A stretch of DNA of 64,000 bases from Nocardia colli (GTDB lineage: Bacteria; Actinomycetota; Actinomycetes; Mycobacteriales; Mycobacteriaceae): contig NZ_VXLC01000008.1 in NCBI RefSeq assembly GCF_008704205.1, positions 330,940 through 394,939 on the forward strand. Direction: 5' to 3'. Made by a program: the position numbers and the translations under genes. This document shows positions 41,909 through 50,780 of this stretch, one piece after another. Under the pieces are notes generated by a model that searched no databases, had not been told where the DNA came from, and worked only from the letters and a program-made list of their open reading frames with translations. The stretch's first letter is position 1. Each line of letters opens with the position of its first letter.

Positions 41909-43263
41909 CCGCCGATGACCCCGCCCGGTGGAAGCGCGGGCGGCTGCGTGCCCAGCAGTTCCGAACCACGGTCGTAGATCAGGTAGTCCGGGGTCTTGTG
42001 CTCCCCGTCCTCGTCCCCCTTGCCGCGGCCTGCGCCCGCACCCATGCCTGGAGCGCCGGCGGTGCCCGGTTTGCCGGACGACGCGGAACGGGCGGCGGTG
42101 GTGGCCGCGGTTGTCGAAGGGGTGCCCGCCTTGCCGGGAATGCTCTTGCCCGGAGCGGGGGTCGTCGAGCTCGGAGTACCCGGGGTGCGCGACGGCGAGC
42201 CGGGGAACGTCGTGGTGGGGTGGTTGTTCGAGGGAGTCGACGGGGTCGACGGCGTCTTCGTTTTACTCGGATCGTCGGTCGGCGTGTTCGCCGGCGTAGT
42301 CGAGGCCGGCGTCGTGTTCGTCGTCTTCTTGTCCGTGGTGTCGCTCGGATCCGTGCTGGCCGGCTGCGTCGACGGATCGACGGTGCTGTCCTGCTTCTTC
42401 GAATCGTCCGTCGTCTTCTTGTCCGTCGTGTCCGGCGACCCGCTCGGGTTGTTGCTGTTCGGACTACCCGGCTGATTCGAATTCGGATTGTTGTTCGGAC
42501 CATCCGGGTTGTTCTTGTCCACGGTGCTGGTCGGCTCGGGGAGGATCGGAGTGATGCCGTCGACCTCGTTTACGCCGGGACGGTAGTACTCGGTCATCGC
42601 GAAGCGCGCGTTGCTCTCCGCTTCTTGGGCACGATAGGTCGGCCCTTTGATGACGTTCTGACCAGGCAGCATGTCGATGAGCTTGTCGCCGGTGGTGTAG
42701 CTATCCGGCTTGGGCACAGAGCCTTTGGCTTGAGCCAGGTGGCCTTGCGTCAGATCCAAACCGTGCCCGACCATTTGGAACGAGGCCGCGAGCTTCGTAA
42801 AGGTCTGGGCGAACTCACGTGTGGCGTCGATCGCACCGCTACCGGACTTACCGGTCCAATGCTCGGTTATGGACCTCTCGACACCCTTGGAGTACTCATC
42901 GACCGCGGTTCGGCCGTCCTTGGCCAGATTGCGCCAACCATCGGCTACGGTGTTGATCGCGTTCGAATCCACGCCTTGAAGCGCGTCGTAGATTGCCTGG
43001 TGAGACATGGTTTCGAAGGGGTCCTGCGCCGTGATGGCCCTACCTGCGAACGCGGCACTGCCATACTCGGACAGCAAACCGGCCCATTCGTTGTTGACGT
43101 ACCCGCGGTCCTCGTCCCACTTCGTCTTTTGGTCGGAGATCTGCTGCTGATCATCGTGCTTGTTCTTGTCGGCCTCGTTCCGCGAGCTGATCACACTTCC
43201 CGCGCCGGCCCCCACGGCAGTGTTGCCGATCGCAGCCAGCCAGTCGTTCACGGACAACCCCAT
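41905..43263 (-). CDS. WXG/PPE-like secreted protein with long Pro/Thr/Ser tail
   Basis: 452 aa from ATG at 43263. Residues 1-210 are helical, with WRNLA and WTG turns (VADGWRNLAKDG, ITEHWTGKSGSGAID) like WXG100/PPE hairpins; a Gly/Ala stretch near the start (NTAVGAGAGSV) is weakly hydrophobic. Residues about 225-420 are a low-complexity Asn/Pro then Pro/Ser/Thr/Lys tail (e.g. TTPANTPTDDPSKTKTPSTP), probably a wall-spanning, possibly glycosylated stalk. The last 45 residues are again ordered-looking (GKGDEDGEHKTPDYLIYDRG). Start overlaps the upstream stop by one base. Not a recognised named family; the ESX-substrate role is inferred from EspG. Confidence 0.82.
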   Translation of the reverse strand: MGLSVNDWLAAIGNTAVGAGAGSVISSRNEADKNKHDDQQQISDQKTKWDEDRGYVNNEWAGLLSEYGSAAFAGRAITAQDPFETMSHQAIYDALQGVDSNAINTVADGWRNLAKDGRTAVDEYSKGVERSITEHWTGKSGSGAIDATREFAQTFTKLAASFQMVGHGLDLTQGHLAQAKGSVPKPDSYTTGDKLIDMLPGQNVIKGPTYRAQEAESNARFAMTEYYRPGVNEVDGITPILPEPTSTVDKNNPDGPNNNPNSNQPGSPNSNNPSGSPDTTDKKTTDDSKKQDSTVDPSTQPASTDPSDTTDKKTTNTTPASTTPANTPTDDPSKTKTPSTPSTPSNNHPTTTFPGSPSRTPGTPSSTTPAPGKSIPGKAGTPSTTAATTAARSASSGKPGTAGAPGMGAGAGRGKGDEDGEHKTPDYLIYDRGSELLGTQPPALPPGGVIGG

Positions 43264-43673
43264 CACGAATCCCCCATGTCCAGCTGAGCAAGTTTGTCGG
43301 CGGCGGCCTGGTCGGACTGGGTGAGCTTGCCGATGGCGAGGTTATAGGTGTCACTCATCAACGTCAGGACTTCGACGCTCTGCTTGAGTCGCTTGACCGC
43401 AGAATCGTCGCCGCTGTTCGCCTTATTAGCGAACTTGACTCGCAAGTCTTCGGCGGACGTCAACGTTCCAAAACCGTTCAGTCGCTTGAGGTTGTCGGCA
43501 CTGACGATCATCGCGTCGAGCTTGGACCGCATCTGTTCGGCATGCTGAGCTAGAGCCGCCCCAACTTGCGTATCCAAACGAAGCTCGCCTCCCTCGGCCT
43601 GCTTCTTCAATGCCTGCCACCGGGCCACCGCCGCTTCCATCTGGGCACTTGCGCTCTGCTCAGACTCCGACAT
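43263..43673 (-). CDS. Small helical ESX-module protein (PE/EspC-like partner)
   Basis: 136 aa, almost wholly alpha-helical: EAAVARWQALKKQAEGGEL, AQHAEQMRSKLDAMIVSADN, VKRLKQSVEVLTLMSDTYNL. No signal peptide, membrane segment or WXG motif. Its TGA overlaps the next ATG (TGATG), coupling it to the WXG/PPE-like gene. The order small helical protein, larger helical protein, EspG mirrors PE-PPE-EspG, so it may be the heterodimer partner. GC content is lower than in the flanking housekeeping genes. Confidence 0.75.
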   Translation of the reverse strand: MSESEQSASAQMEAAVARWQALKKQAEGGELRLDTQVGAALAQHAEQMRSKLDAMIVSADNLKRLNGFGTLTSAEDLRVKFANKANSGDDSAVKRLKQSVEVLTLMSDTYNLAIGKLTQSDQAAADKLAQLDMGDS

Positions 43674-43751
43674 CGTCCCTCCTCACCAGAAACACGTTCT
43701 CCAACGTTGACGGCCGTTGATGGTCCAACAAATTTCGGCCATCTATCACAT

Positions 43752-44324
43752 CTACTTCGGCAGGTACGGCTCGAGCTCAGTAGCGTGCCGAACTGCAAGT
43801 TTGCAGGGGGGCGCCTCGGGCATCGAAGCACGTTCGCTGTAGCGCCAACCGACACTTACTTCAACCAAGCCCTGGGCCGCAGGAAGGCTGACATAGCACC
43901 CCAGCTTGTCTTCGTCGTCCTTCGTGCGGGAGAGCAGGCCAGATCGTGTGCCGACTCGTGTATCGCCCAAAACGACGACCTCGCGGTTCTTCCGCACATC
44001 GTCCAGCGTGTATGTCATCGACGAGACAGTCACGAAGTAGGGGCCCTCGGTTGACGTCCATTTGCAAATCCGGGCGACCACCCCACCTGCCGGGGCATCG
44101 GTGACGACCGATTTCGATGCCGGGTCCACCTTGGTGGCCTGTAGCGCCGCATCGGACATGTCAGTGCACGGATTGAAGAGATTCTTCCCGTCGTTGGTCG
44201 GTGTCCCAGCCGTCGTCGGGTTCCCGTCCTTCGTAGGCGAGCACCCAGCGACCAGCCCGACCACCGCCATCCCGGCCAGGACCGTCCGCACAACGACCTT
44301 CGGCGACACAACGGCGGTTTGCAT
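43752..44324 (-). CDS. DUF3558 lipoprotein
   Basis: 190 aa from ATG at 44324, with AGGAGA 3-4 nt upstream. The signal peptide ends in a lipobox (VVGLVAGCSP), so it is lipidated at the Cys and held on the outer face of the membrane. The mature part has the DUF3558 layout: NLFNPCTDMSDAALQATKVD, ARICKWTSTEGPYFVTVSSM and the C-terminal PPCKLAVRHATELEPYLPK, with three or four conserved Cys. It is the first gene of the ESX-associated module (78 bp before the next gene). Role unknown. Confidence 0.88.
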   Translation of the reverse strand: MQTAVVSPKVVVRTVLAGMAVVGLVAGCSPTKDGNPTTAGTPTNDGKNLFNPCTDMSDAALQATKVDPASKSVVTDAPAGGVVARICKWTSTEGPYFVTVSSMTYTLDDVRKNREVVVLGDTRVGTRSGLLSRTKDDEDKLGCYVSLPAAQGLVEVSVGWRYSERASMPEAPPCKLAVRHATELEPYLPK

Positions 44325-44469
44325 ATCTCTCCTGACTTCGGCCCAGACACCCCGACACAGGATAAGACGCACAAGCTCTCCCCCTGGTTCCACTCCAAAC
44401 TAGAGCAATCCAATTGGATCGTTCCAGTCCGGCGGCGGAATCGGGTGCGCGCTCACCCACCAGAGCAAG

Positions 44470-44553
44470 CTACTTCGTCAGGTAACCCTCGAGCTGGGAG
44501 GCGTGCCGGAAGCCGAGGTCACACGGCGAAGCCCGAGAAAGCGAAGCATCAGG
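44470..44553 (-). pseudogene. 3' remnant of a second DUF3558 lipoprotein gene
   Basis: Read on the minus strand, the last 27 codons before a TAG at 44470 give SPCDLGFRHASQLEGYLTK, clearly related to the intact neighbour's ending PPCKLAVRHATELEPYLPK. The upstream portion (signal peptide, lipobox, central domain) is not found and the frame runs towards ridA. This is the tail of a deleted paralogue, pointing to an ancestral tandem duplication of the lipoprotein gene. Confidence 0.7.
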
Positions 44554-44603
44554 TCCACCGACCCCCTTCCAGTTCGGCCGCCGCACCCCGGCGACCGACC
44601 GGA

Positions 44604-44999
44604 TCAACCGCGCACAGCTACCGCATCCACCTCGAACAACATCCCCGGCAACGCAAGCGCGGCAACACCATTCAACGTCTGCACCGGCGGCCGCCCACCC
44701 CAGATCTCCCCGATCTTCTTACCGATCACCGCCAGCTTGTCGAGGTCGTGATCAACAATGAACGTCCGCAATTGCGCGACATCCGCATAGTCCAAACCCA
44801 CTGAGCGCAAAGCGATCCCGAGATTCGCAAAGGCATTACCAACCTGAACCGCGAAATCGCTACTAGTCGTATGCCCCTCCCCATCGGAGTCGTACTGCCC
44901 CGCAATTAGCACCAACTCCCCACTCACCCGAGCCACGTGGCTGTACCCGAACCCAGTCGGATCGTGCAACTCCGCCGGATTACTGATCTCGATCCCCAT
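44604..44999 (-). CDS. RidA/YjgF-family protein
   Basis: 131 aa from ATG at 44999, GGGAGA 5 nt upstream. The small trimeric fold is seen in GYSHVARVSGELVLIAGQYD, then VQVGNAFANLGIALRSVGLD and LRTFIVDHDLDKLAVIGKKI. In true RidA an Arg after the conserved Pro binds the imine carboxylate; here that segment reads RPPVQTLNGVAAL, so the Arg seems missing and enamine/imine deaminase activity is doubtful. It probably belongs to another Rid subgroup. Confidence 0.85.
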   Translation of the reverse strand: MGIEISNPAELHDPTGFGYSHVARVSGELVLIAGQYDSDGEGHTTSSDFAVQVGNAFANLGIALRSVGLDYADVAQLRTFIVDHDLDKLAVIGKKIGEIWGGRPPVQTLNGVAALALPGMLFEVDAVAVRG

Positions 45000-45071
45000 C
45001 ACCGTCTCCCTGTCCTCAACTCTTCCGCCCAACAACGAGACGACGACACAGCTTCCCCGACTGTGACATGA

Positions 45072-45107
45072 CTCGGCGCGGTGACCTGGGGGGGTCACCG
45101 CGCCGAG
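45072..45107 (-). terminator. 15-bp hairpin after the DoxX gene
   Basis: CTCGGCGCGGTGACC (45072-45086) pairs perfectly with GGTCACCGCGCCGAG (45093-45107), with a 6-nt loop, 14 nt beyond the doxX-like stop. There is no U-tract, as is common in high-GC actinobacteria. It separates doxX from ridA, so they are likely separate transcripts. Confidence 0.7.
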
Positions 45108-45120
45108 GTGCAGCAGTAGG

Positions 45121-45660
45121 TCAGAGGACCCACTTGAAGATGAGTGTGATCACCGCGGCGACCACGCCGAGCGCGACGGCGGCCGCACCGATCACGAATC
45201 CCTGTCGCTGCCAGGGCCGCCCGTGGTCGAGCGAGAACCGTCCGGCCCCGGTGAAGGCGAAGCCCGCGCCGACGACACCGAACAGCAGCGGGGTTTCCCA
45301 GCCGTTCTGACCGAACAGCCCGGGCGCCCACGTGGCGTTGATCGCGTTGATCATGGTGCCCAAAACGATCGCGCCGGCGAGGGGCGTGAGCAGGCCGATC
45401 GCCAGGAGCACACCGCCGGCGATTTCACTCAACCCGGCCAGGGTGCCGAAGAATCTGCCCGGGTTGTAACCCATGCCGTCGAACATGGCGGCATTCGTGT
45501 CCCAGCCGAAGCCCGAGAACCACCCGAAGAGTTTCTGCGCCCCATGCGCGGCCAGTAATGCGCCGAAGACGACGCGGATGATCAAAAGCCCGATGTCGGC
45601 GGATACGCCGTCGAGTTCGGTGTTGGCGGTGGCTCGTTCCAGAACAGATTTTGTGGTCAT
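45121..45660 (-). CDS. DoxX-family membrane protein
   Basis: 179 aa with four hydrophobic helices: IGLLIIRVVFGALLAAHGAQ, then GTLAGLSEIAGGVLLAIGLL, LAGAIVLGTMINAINATWAP and VIGAAAVALGVVAAVITLIF. HGAQKLFGWF after the first helix is the DoxX signature. In mycobacteria a DoxX relative works with SodA and a thiosulfate sulfurtransferase in redox defence; neither is nearby. Located between ridA and the permease gene on the same strand. Confidence 0.88.
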   Translation of the reverse strand: MTTKSVLERATANTELDGVSADIGLLIIRVVFGALLAAHGAQKLFGWFSGFGWDTNAAMFDGMGYNPGRFFGTLAGLSEIAGGVLLAIGLLTPLAGAIVLGTMINAINATWAPGLFGQNGWETPLLFGVVGAGFAFTGAGRFSLDHGRPWQRQGFVIGAAAVALGVVAAVITLIFKWVL

Positions 45661-45809
45661 GCTGGTCCTCGTCCCTGCAAGTCAGAATCCGAACAGCTGG
45701 TCAATGGCCTCGGCGTTGAAGCGGACTGCGGTCCGATTCTTGCACAGGGCAGCCTAACTTTCCAAGAGCCGGTCTTTATTCTGATCTACGTTGCGCCGCG
45801 GCGCTGGGT

Positions 45810-47171
45810 TCATTCGGCCAGGAAGAAGAAATATCCGAGGAAAATCACCAGCAGGGCCCACATCGCGGGGTGCACGTCCTTGATCCGGCCCTTGGCGACC
45901 ATCACGATCGGGTAGAACAGCATGCCCATGGCCAGGCCGTTCGCGATCGAGTAGGTCAGCGGCATCATCACGATGGTGATGAACGCGGGCACCGAATATT
46001 CGAGCCGATTCCAGTCGATCTCGCCGAGCGACCGCGCCATCAACACGCCGACCACGATCAACGCGGGTGCGGTCACCTCCCCGGAACCGGCGATCACGGC
46101 GAAGATCGGGTAACAGAACATGGCCAGCAGGAACCAGCCGGCGGTGGTCACGGCGGTCAATCCGGTGCGCCCGCCCGCGGACACGCCCGCGGTGGATTCG
46201 ACGTAGGCGGTGGTGGTCGAGGTGCCGATGACCGCGCCCGCCATGGTGCCGACGGAATCGGCGGCCAGCGCGCTCGCGGCCCGCGGCAGCTTGCCGTCCT
46301 TGTCGAGCAAGCCGGCCTGGTTGGCGACGCCGATCAACGTGCCCGAGGCGTCGAAGAAGTCGACGAACAGCATAGTCAGGATGACCACGGCCATCTGCCC
46401 GGTGAACGCGTCCGGCAGGTGAATGACCGCCTGCCCGAACGTGTGCTCGAGCCCCTTCGGCGCGGCGACGACCCCGTTCGGCAGATCGACGAGCCCGCTC
46501 ACGATGCCGACCCCGGCGGTGAGCACGATCCCGTACAGCACCGCGCCGTGCCACCCGATGACCAGGAAGACCACGGTCACGACCAGCCCGAACAGCGCAA
46601 GCAGCGTGGTGCCCTTGGTGAAGTCACCCAGCGTGACCAGCGTGGCCTCACTGTTCACCACGATGCCCGCGTTCTTCAACCCGAGGAACGCCACGAACAA
46701 CCCGATGCCCGCGCCCACGGCCAGCTTCATCTGCATCGGAATCGCATTGAGAATCCGCTCGCGCACCTTGGTGACGGCGAGCAGGAAGAAGATGATGCCG
46801 GACAGCAATGTCCCGGACAGCGCGACCTGCCACGGAATGCCCATGCCGAGCACCACCGAGTAGGCGAAGAACGCGTTGAGCCCCATGCCCGGCGCGAGCG
46901 CGATCGGATACTTCGCCCACAGCCCCATGACCAGCGTGCCGAACACCGCGGCCACGGCGGTCGCGGTGAACACCGCCTGCATCGGAATGCCCTTGGCGCC
47001 GAGCGCGCCCTCGTCGCCGAGCACGGACGGGTTCACGGCGAGCACATAGGACATGGCCAGGAACGTGACCGTGCCCGCCATCAGCTCGCGTTTCATGGTC
47101 GAACCAGTCGCGCTGATGCCGAAGAACGCGTCGACGCGACCTCGGGGCTCGGTCGGTACGGCGGTGGCCAT
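45810..47171 (-). CDS. AzgA-type (NCS2) purine permease
   Basis: 453 aa from ATG at 47171 with CTGGAGA upstream. It has 12-14 membrane helices. The NCS2 AzgA/GhxP-type signatures are GTVTFLAMSYVLAVNPSVLG, APGMGLNAFFAYSVVLGMGI, LFVDFFDASGTLIGVANQAG and GTSTTTAYVESTAGVSAGGR. These carry adenine, guanine or hypoxanthine with protons. The open frame to 47231 lacks a ribosome-binding site. No purine-metabolism gene is adjacent. Confidence 0.92.
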   Translation of the reverse strand: MATAVPTEPRGRVDAFFGISATGSTMKRELMAGTVTFLAMSYVLAVNPSVLGDEGALGAKGIPMQAVFTATAVAAVFGTLVMGLWAKYPIALAPGMGLNAFFAYSVVLGMGIPWQVALSGTLLSGIIFFLLAVTKVRERILNAIPMQMKLAVGAGIGLFVAFLGLKNAGIVVNSEATLVTLGDFTKGTTLLALFGLVVTVVFLVIGWHGAVLYGIVLTAGVGIVSGLVDLPNGVVAAPKGLEHTFGQAVIHLPDAFTGQMAVVILTMLFVDFFDASGTLIGVANQAGLLDKDGKLPRAASALAADSVGTMAGAVIGTSTTTAYVESTAGVSAGGRTGLTAVTTAGWFLLAMFCYPIFAVIAGSGEVTAPALIVVGVLMARSLGEIDWNRLEYSVPAFITIVMMPLTYSIANGLAMGMLFYPIVMVAKGRIKDVHPAMWALLVIFLGYFFFLAE

Positions 47172-47309
47172 GGGCGGTCTCCAGTCGGGGAGTGGTACGG
47201 GCGTGCCCAGGCACGTTAGCCGACGATTCACTGAATCGGGGAACCCGACTCAGCGGTAGCCATCTCAGACAGTTTGTCTTACGCTGTCTGCGACAGAGGG
47301 GAACTCAAG

Positions 47310-47999
47310 GTGCGCAATAACTTTCGTGATCCGGGCATCGAACACGGCGAATTGTCCCACTACGTCGCGACGGTCGGCGGCGACCCGGCGCAGTACCGCG
47401 CGTCGTCGCTGGTCGAGCACGACGGCGACACCCGCTATCGGACGAACCTGAAGGTCAGCCTGCCGGACAACTTCCAGATGGAGGTCGTGCAGGTCTTCGA
47501 TCGCAGCGGCGGCACGCTCTCGACGCTCAGCTACGTGGCGGAGAGCAAGCTCGGCGACACGCTGGTCAGTCGCGAGGAGGGCAACTTCGCGGGCACCGCG
47601 CACCTCCAGTTCGGCGGCAAAGTGGAGCCGTTCCCGAGCCCGCTGACCTCACTGCTCGGCGGCGCGACGACGTTTCGCGGGCTGGAGTTCAGCAAGGGTG
47701 CGAAGGCGACGATCAACCTGTGGCTGGCGTACTCGATCCACTGGCCGGTGGAGGTCAAGGTGGAGAAGCGCACCACCGTCGACGTGCCTGCCGGGCGCTT
47801 CGACGCCTGGCAGGTGAAGGCGAAGCCGAGTTTCGCGCACATCAACGGCCTGCTGGACAAGGTGATCCACGGGATACTGCCCGCGTTCACCCTGCACTTC
47901 GACGCGGCCGCGCCGCATCGGCTGATCCGGTTCAGTTTTCCGACCGGACCGCTGCCGTGGGATCCGAAGGGGCTCGTCCAGCTCAGCCCGGATCGGTAG
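47310..47999 (+). CDS. DUF3108-like protein
   Basis: 229 aa if GTG at 47310 is used (RNNFRDPGIEHGELSHYVAT); AGGGG lies about 8 nt upstream, while an earlier start at 47274 has none. All-beta in appearance: EHGELSHYVATVGGDPAQYR, YRTNLKVSLPDNFQMEVVQV, VEKRTTVDVPAGRFDAWQVK and LIRFSFPTG. This resembles DUF3108/lipocalin-like envelope proteins, although no signal peptide is visible. It is divergent from the purine permease and convergent with glgP, 3 bp apart. Function unknown. Confidence 0.7.
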   Translation: MRNNFRDPGIEHGELSHYVATVGGDPAQYRASSLVEHDGDTRYRTNLKVSLPDNFQMEVVQVFDRSGGTLSTLSYVAESKLGDTLVSREEGNFAGTAHLQFGGKVEPFPSPLTSLLGGATTFRGLEFSKGAKATINLWLAYSIHWPVEVKVEKRTTVDVPAGRFDAWQVKAKPSFAHINGLLDKVIHGILPAFTLHFDAAAPHRLIRFSFPTGPLPWDPKGLVQLSPDR

Positions 48000-48002
48000 C
48001 GT

Positions 48003-50591
48003 TCACGCGCTCGGGGCGGCGACCAGACCGAGTTCGGCGTCGCTCGCGAGCAGTTCGTTGTGCGGCAGTACCCGCACGGTGTAGCCGACGGCCCCGGACA
48101 GCGGGACCGGCGTGTCCACGGTGAAAAGCTCTACGCCGGAATCGGATCCGGTGTGCGTCATGGCCACGGTGGTGACGTCGGACAGGTCGTCGGCGGGCGA
48201 CACCCGGCCGAGGACCGCCTGCACGACGACGTCGGAAACCCGCAGGCCGCCGAGGTCGATGCGCGCGGTCAGCGACAGCTTGGCGCCGATGATCGGCGTG
48301 TCCGGCAGGCCGGCGCTGTCCACCTGGATCACCTTCACCGCCGGCCACGCCGATTCGACCCGGCGGCGGTAGTCGGCGATGGCGCGGGCGGCGGCGAACT
48401 CGTCGGCGGTCGCCTGCTGGTAGGCGTTGGCGGCGGGCGCGTAGTACTCGACGGCGTAGTCGCGGACCATGCGCGAGGCGAGCACCTTCGGGCCGAGGGT
48501 CTGCAGGGTGTGGCGAACCATCTCGACCCAGCGCACCGGCATGCCGGCGGCGTCGCGATCGTAGAAGCGGGGCGCGACGGTGCGTTCGAACAGGTCGTAG
48601 AGGGCCCCGGCCTCGAGGTCGTCGCGCCGGTGCTCGTCCCGGACACCGTCGGCCGTGGGGATGGCCCAGCCGTTCTCGCCGTCGAACATCTCGTCCCACC
48701 AGCCGTCCCGGATGGACAGGTTCAGGCCGCCGTTGAGCGCGGACTTCATGCCGGAGGTGCCGCACGCCTCGAGCGGGCGCAACGGGTTGTTCAGCCAGAC
48801 GTCGCAGCCCCAGTACAGGTAGCGGGCCATCGACATGTCGTAGTCGGGCAGGAAGACGATGCGGTGGCGCACTTCCGGGTCGTCGGCGAAACGGACGACC
48901 TGCTGGATGAGCGCCTTGCCGCCGTCGTCGGCGGGGTGACTCTTGCCCGCGACCACCAGCTGCATGGGGCGGTAGGGGTCGAGCAGCCTGGCGCGCAAGC
49001 GTTCCGGGTCGCGCAGCATCAGGGTGAGGCGCTTGTAGGTGGGGACGCGGCGGGCGAAGCCGACGGTCAGCACGTCGGGGTCGAAAACGCTTTCCACCCA
49101 GCCCAATTCGGCTTCCGCCGCACCACGGTCGAGCCAGGACGCACGCACACGGCGGCGCACCTCGGCAACCAGGATGCCGCGCAATTCATTTCGCGTCGAC
49201 CACAGCTCGCCGAGGTCGACGTCGCGCAGCCGCTCCCAGCCGCGCGCCTCTTCGACGAGGTCGGCGCCGATGTGCTTGCGCGCCTTGTCGAACCACTCGC
49301 GCGCCGCCCAGGTCGGGGCGTGCACGCCGTTGGTGACCGAGCCGATCGGCACCTCGGCCGCGTCGAAGCCCGGCCACAGTGCGGCGAACATTTCCCGGCT
49401 GACCTCGCCGTGCAGTTTCGATACGCCGTTGGCGCGCTGGGCAAGTCGCAGGCCCATGTGCGCCATGTTGAAGACCGACGGATCCGCCTCGCGGCCCAGA
49501 GCCGCGATCCGGTCCACGGAAAGTCCTGGGAGCATGGCGGATTCGGATTCGCCGTGCGCGCCGCCGAAGTAGCGGCGCACCATCGGCATCGGGAACCGGT
49601 CGATGCCCGCGGGGACGGGGGTGTGCGTGGTGAACACCGTGCCCGCCCGCACCGCGGCCAGGGCGGTGTCGAAATCCTGTCCGGTAGAGACGAATTCGCG
49701 AATGCGCTCGACACCGAGGAATCCGGCGTGGCCTTCGTTCATGTGGAACACGTCGGGGTCGGGCAGACCGGTCGCGTTGGTGTAGGCGCGAACCGCGCGC
49801 ACACCGCCGATGCCGGCCAAGATCTCCTGGCGGATCCGGTGCTCCTGATCGCCGCCGTAGAGCCGGTCGGTGACCGCGCGCAACTCCGGATCGTTCTCCG
49901 CGATATCGGAATCCAGCAGCAGCAACGGCACCCGGCCGACCTGTGCGATCCACACCCGCGCCCGCAGCACCCGCTGATCCGGCATCGCCACATGAATCAG
50001 CACCGGCGCCGGGTCCGAATCACCGTTGTCCGAGGTGAGCAGCCGCAACGGCAGCCCCTGCGGATCCAGGTCCGGGTAGTGCTCGGTCTGCCAGCCGTCC
50101 GCCGACAGCGTCTGCCGGAAATAGCCTGAGCGATAGAGCAATCCGACACCGATCAACGGCAACCCCAGATCCGAGGCCGCCTTCAGATGGTCGCCGGCCA
50201 GGATCCCGAGCCCACCCGAATAGTTCGGCAGCACCTCGGTGACCCCGAACTCCATGGAGAAGTACGCGATCCCGCGCACCCCCTCCTCGCCGGCCCGCCG
50301 CTCGAACCAGCTCGGCGCGGCCAGATAGTCGCGCAGGTCCGCCGCCGCGGCATCCACCCGGCGCACATACTCCGGGTCCGCCGCCAGCTCGTCGACCCGC
50401 GCGGCCGGCACCTCCCCCAGCATCCGCACCGGGTCGTGCCCCATCTCCAGCCACCGCTGCGGATCCAGCTCGGCAAACAGATCCTGCGTCGGCGGATGCC
50501 ACGACCAGCGCAGGTTCGTAGCAAGCTCGCCGAGCGCGGCCAACCGCTCGGGCAAATGGGCACGGACGGTGAATCGACGAAGTGCCTTCAC
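48003..50591 (-). CDS. glgP: Glycogen/alpha-glucan phosphorylase
   Basis: 862 aa from GTG at 50591 (KALRRFTVRAHLPERL), one residue shorter than M. tuberculosis Rv1328. The actinobacterial type: a short N-terminal DUF3417 domain, then the phosphorylase body with YFSMEFGVTEVLPNYSGGLG, VFHMNEGHAGFLGVERIREF and the PLP lysine in EACGTSGMKSALNGGLNLSI. It releases glucose-1-phosphate from alpha-1,4-glucan. TAGGGT (minus strand, 50599-50604) ends 7 nt before the GTG, so it is probably leaderless. Divergent from glgE-glgB, with two unrelated genes between. Confidence 0.94.
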   Translation of the reverse strand: MKALRRFTVRAHLPERLAALGELATNLRWSWHPPTQDLFAELDPQRWLEMGHDPVRMLGEVPAARVDELAADPEYVRRVDAAAADLRDYLAAPSWFERRAGEEGVRGIAYFSMEFGVTEVLPNYSGGLGILAGDHLKAASDLGLPLIGVGLLYRSGYFRQTLSADGWQTEHYPDLDPQGLPLRLLTSDNGDSDPAPVLIHVAMPDQRVLRARVWIAQVGRVPLLLLDSDIAENDPELRAVTDRLYGGDQEHRIRQEILAGIGGVRAVRAYTNATGLPDPDVFHMNEGHAGFLGVERIREFVSTGQDFDTALAAVRAGTVFTTHTPVPAGIDRFPMPMVRRYFGGAHGESESAMLPGLSVDRIAALGREADPSVFNMAHMGLRLAQRANGVSKLHGEVSREMFAALWPGFDAAEVPIGSVTNGVHAPTWAAREWFDKARKHIGADLVEEARGWERLRDVDLGELWSTRNELRGILVAEVRRRVRASWLDRGAAEAELGWVESVFDPDVLTVGFARRVPTYKRLTLMLRDPERLRARLLDPYRPMQLVVAGKSHPADDGGKALIQQVVRFADDPEVRHRIVFLPDYDMSMARYLYWGCDVWLNNPLRPLEACGTSGMKSALNGGLNLSIRDGWWDEMFDGENGWAIPTADGVRDEHRRDDLEAGALYDLFERTVAPRFYDRDAAGMPVRWVEMVRHTLQTLGPKVLASRMVRDYAVEYYAPAANAYQQATADEFAAARAIADYRRRVESAWPAVKVIQVDSAGLPDTPIIGAKLSLTARIDLGGLRVSDVVVQAVLGRVSPADDLSDVTTVAMTHTGSDSGVELFTVDTPVPLSGAVGYTVRVLPHNELLASDAELGLVAAPSA

Positions 50592-50780
50592 CCGCCGAAC
50601 CCTACCGAACGTCGCAGGTTCCGGCCGCCCCGGCGGTGTGGCGCACAGCACGCGCAATTTCCATCCAGAAGGATGCCTGGCACTGCGCCGTCGTTCACGC
50701 CGCGTGCCCTTTGCGTTGACGGTGGTAGCGGGCGGACACGTGCCCGCCCGCTATCAACCGCTCCCCCTCGACGCCACCCC

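Noticed and set aside
42000..42480. Low-complexity Pro/Thr/Ser coding tract considered as tandem repeat array or CRISPR
   Set aside because: No regular unit or spacer pattern; it is the biased tail of the 452-residue ESX-module protein. No CRISPR array was seen anywhere in the window.
48060..50129. 689-codon plus-strand frame under glgP
   Set aside because: glgP is unambiguous; this frame is a codon-phase artefact rich in Arg, His and Val.
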